This document shows, in pieces, positions 4,876 to 6,282 of a stretch of 6,282 bases of DNA (position 1 is its first letter; the number at the start of each line of letters is the position of its first letter). Origin of the DNA: Spirochaetaceae bacterium. Lineage in GTDB: Bacteria > Spirochaetota > Spirochaetia > Treponematales > Breznakiellaceae. The stretch is from assembly GCA_031269165.1 (NCBI GenBank), contig JAISZQ010000140.1, positions 1-6,282 on the forward strand, in the 5' to 3' direction. Position numbers and translations under genes: made by a program. Under the pieces are notes generated by a model, which was not told the origin of the DNA, did no database searches, and saw only the letters and a list, made by a program, of their open reading frames with translations.

Positions 4876-5672
4876 TTGCACCGTTTTTCGGCTTCCAAGT
4901 AATACTGCACCGTACCGTATTTCAGCTCGGCAATCGCCGCTTCGTCGCACACAACCGTCACATTCGGATGCATCTGGAGGCACGAGGCCGTGCACATCTG
5001 GGTAACCGGGCCTTCGACACAAGCGGCTATCGCGCGAGCCTTCCGCTTCCCGGCGGCGACGATCACCACCTCGCGCGCGTCCATCACCGTGCCAACCCCA
5101 ACGGAGAGCGCCTGCTTCGGCACCTCGTCCACGCGGGAAAAGAACCGGGCGTTCACCTCGCGGGTCTCCCGTGTCAAGGCAACCACGCGGGTACGGGACG
5201 TGAGAGACGACCCCGGCTCGTTAAACGCGATGTGCCCGTCCTCGCCGATGCCGCCCAGAAATAACTCGATCCCGCCGGCCTTCTTGATCGCCTCCTCATA
5301 AGCGGCACATTCGGCCTTGAGGTTATCCGCGCAACCGTCCAAGATATGGATATGCTCTTTGGCAATGTTCACATGAGAGAACAAATGATCGTCCATAAAC
5401 TTGTGGTAACTCTGCGGATGATCCGGAGCAAGTCCCACATACTCATCCATGTTGAACGTCGTCACATTCTCGAAAGACACGAGGCCCGCGTTGTGTCTGC
5501 CAACCAGCGCCTGGTAAATCTCGATCGGCGTAGAACCCGTAGGCAGTCCCAGCACAAAAGGCTTAGATGGCGGTTCGCCCGGCACCGGAGAAAAAAAACT
5601 GATCCGTTGCACAATATAATTTGCCGTCCACACCGCCACATCTTTTTCGCTTTGCCTCATAATTAAACGCAT
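4872..5672 (-). CDS. nagB: Glucosamine-6-phosphate deaminase
   Basis: 266 residues, the same length as the E. coli enzyme. It converts glucosamine-6-phosphate to fructose-6-phosphate and ammonia in the cytoplasm, the last step of N-acetylglucosamine use. The phosphate loop LGLPTGSTP is at 41-49, and FNMDEY at 73-78 holds the general base Asp76. GEDGHIAFNEP (143-153) holds Asp145, His147 and Glu152, equal to E. coli D141, H143 and E148. VPK and SVGVGT follow as expected, so all key catalytic residues are present. Of the E. coli allosteric GlcNAc6P contacts, Ser155, Arg162 and Tyr257 appear kept, but the position of Lys160 is Val164, so allosteric control may differ (positions aligned from memory). 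The start has an ideal ribosome binding site and a good promoter upstream. The TGA overlaps the GTG of the peptidase gene by four bases (GTGA). No nagA is in this window. Confidence 0.97.
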   Translation of the reverse strand: MRLIMRQSEKDVAVWTANYIVQRISFFSPVPGEPPSKPFVLGLPTGSTPIEIYQALVGRHNAGLVSFENVTTFNMDEYVGLAPDHPQSYHKFMDDHLFSHVNIAKEHIHILDGCADNLKAECAAYEEAIKKAGGIELFLGGIGEDGHIAFNEPGSSLTSRTRVVALTRETREVNARFFSRVDEVPKQALSVGVGTVMDAREVVIVAAGKRKARAIAACVEGPVTQMCTASCLQMHPNVTVVCDEAAIAELKYGTVQYYLEAEKRCK

Positions 5673-5677
5673 ATTCT

Positions 5678-5683
5678 CCTCCT
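5678..5683 (-). promoter_or_regulatory. Shine-Dalgarno for nagB
   Basis: AGGAGG on the minus strand, five bases before the ATG at 5672; the wider tract is GAGGAGGAG. It supports this start over the in-frame ATG four codons later. Confidence 0.9.
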
Positions 5684-5705
5684 CGTGGAAATAGTTTGTT
5701 CTTCC

Positions 5706-5734
5706 AGTTTAGCCGATTTGAGCCGTCGTTGCAA
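5706..5734 (-). promoter_or_regulatory. Sigma-70-type promoter of nagB
   Basis: TTGCAA (5734-5729) and TAAACT (5711-5706) on the minus strand are separated by exactly 17 bp. Transcription would begin near 5699, leaving a leader of about 27 nt that contains the ribosome binding site. No clear operator palindrome overlaps it, so the regulator cannot be named. Confidence 0.7.
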
Positions 5735-5824
5735 GGTTCTGGAACAACCTCACAGGATAAACGCATAGAAATAAAAAAGGTAACTAATAGCCCGGCGTGA
5801 TTCAAACTGTGAATAGAGGCTGGG

Positions 5825-5904
5825 GAGGCTGTTTATAACGCCGTTTGTGTCCGCTAACCGGGGGCTTTGCCCCCGTTTCGCCGGATGGAAACACGGAGGA
5901 GAAC
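5825..5904. repeat. Family C direct repeat, copy 1
   Basis: It begins GAGGCTGTTTATAACGCC and ends with AAACACGGAGGAGAAC. The ends match copy 2 at 15 of 18 (left) and 21 of 25 (right) bases. The middle is different and holds CGGGGGC-TTT-GCCCCCG (5859-5875). Confidence 0.65.
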
Positions 5905-5915
5905 GTGAATTGGGG

Positions 5916-6031
5916 CGAAAAAGGCGTTTCCGACCCTAATCCAGCCGGGTGGGGGCTGCCCCAAGCGGGCGGGGACAGCCCTCAACCACAATATTTGCGC
6001 GAAAACCGCCTCTCCAACGCCTTTTTTTTCG
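5916..6031. repeat. Nested inverted repeats
   Basis: CGAAAAAGGCGT (5916-5927) pairs with ACGCCTTTTTTTTCG (6017-6031), which has three extra T. Inside lies a GC-rich hairpin, GGGCTGCCCC (5953-5962) against GGGGACAGCCC (5971-5981), with one bulged A. Transcribed, this would fold strongly. It could be another repeat-family member; no second copy is in the window. Confidence 0.5.
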
Positions 6032-6160
6032 TTTTTCCTCGCCGTGCGCCGCATTTATTCCTGTTTTCCTGCCCCGGCACACCGGAAATGGCCCGAAATT
6101 CGCTTCTTTTTCGCCTTTTTCTTGGTGGTGCGGGCAGACCTCTCCTAACGCCATCGCCGA

Positions 6161-6202
6161 CCGATGGCCCGCCATCGTTGGCCGATGGCAGGCCATCTTT
6201 GG
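6161..6202. repeat. Tandem pair of 21-bp palindromic units
   Basis: Units 6161-6181 and 6182-6202 are identical at 18 of 21 positions. Each holds GATGGC-NN-GCCATC. In the first unit the stem is seven bases (CGATGGC-CC-GCCATCG). A half-unit, CCATCGCCGA (6151-6160), precedes them. The layout resembles binding sites for a dimeric protein, or a short REP-like repeat. Confidence 0.6.
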
Positions 6203-6213
6203 ACGGCACCGCA

Positions 6214-6282
6214 GAGGCTGTCTGTAACACCACCTTTGCCGTGAACGGTGGCGGTTAGCCGGGCGAAAACACGGACGAGAAC
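6214..6282. repeat. Family C direct repeat, copy 2 (reaches window edge)
   Basis: It begins GAGGCTGTCTGTAACACC and ends AAACACGGACGAGAAC at the last base. The middle has CCACC/GGTGG (6230-6234, 6247-6251) instead of the hairpin of copy 1. It may continue beyond the window. Confidence 0.65.

Larger units (their letters stand above)
5735..6282. other. Gene-free region upstream of the nagB promoter
   Basis: No gene is supported. The left part (5735-5820) is AT-rich with no clear signal. The rest holds two diverged copies of a direct repeat (5825-5904, 6214-6282), the inverted repeats at 5916-6031 and the palindromic tandem repeat at 6161-6202. Open frames on both strands are proline/arginine-rich low-complexity translations without ribosome binding sites. 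Confidence 0.6.

Noticed and set aside
4021..4902. 293-residue plus-strand open frame
   Set aside because: It lies antisense to the peptidase gene, whose signal peptide and Cys/His motifs are clear. No ribosome binding site or recognisable domain was seen in the plus frame.
4876..5022. Longer start (ATG at 5022) for the peptidase
   Set aside because: The extra 49 residues lie within nagB in another frame and would bury the signal peptide.
5845..6258. 137-residue plus-strand open frame
   Set aside because: Low-complexity Pro/Gly/Arg translation over several repeats, with no Shine-Dalgarno before its ATG.
1..6282. tRNA, rRNA, riboswitch or transposase gene
   Set aside because: None of their conserved sequences was seen on either strand by eye; a covariance-model search was not possible.

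Overview
The window most likely comes from a spirochaete, probably of the Treponema group. This is inferred from three things: a 601-residue membrane-anchored protein coupled to a small C-terminal J-domain protein, a nagB-peptidase operon, and long gene-free stretches full of hairpin repeats. None of these proves the assignment. All supported genes are on the minus strand, so in transcription order the window reads from high to low coordinates.

Layout in transcription order. 5673-6282 is gene-free. It holds the nagB promoter, a diverged 70-80 bp direct repeat seen twice (the second copy reaches the window edge), a tandem pair of 21-bp palindromic units and several hairpins. 4872-5672 is nagB (glucosamine-6-phosphate deaminase). 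It is translationally coupled through a GTGA overlap to 3736-4875, a secreted NlpC/P60-like cysteine peptidase candidate. Together they suggest an operon for cell-wall amino-sugar use. Immediately after the peptidase stop comes a 387-bp element (3348-3734) bounded by 13-bp perfect inverted repeats and packed with small perfect hairpins. A strong sigma-70-like promoter (3234-3206) then drives a second operon: 1393-3198 (601-residue membrane-anchored protein, function unknown) and, 7 nt after its stop, 933-1385 (150-residue J-domain protein). A hairpin right after the J-domain stop may terminate this operon.

50-932 is a large non-coding repeat region. It has one right half-copy, four near-complete copies and one diverged copy of a roughly 80-91 bp palindromic repeat, plus one copy of a second structured repeat that recurs inside the 387-bp element. 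At the left edge (1-49) the first 16 codons of another minus-strand gene are visible, with its own ribosome binding site and an extended -10 promoter.

The most unusual theme is structural. In three separate repeat families, related copies keep the same conserved frame but carry different hairpins at the same place. This argues that the folded shape is what is kept. No transposase, tRNA, rRNA or CRISPR array was found.
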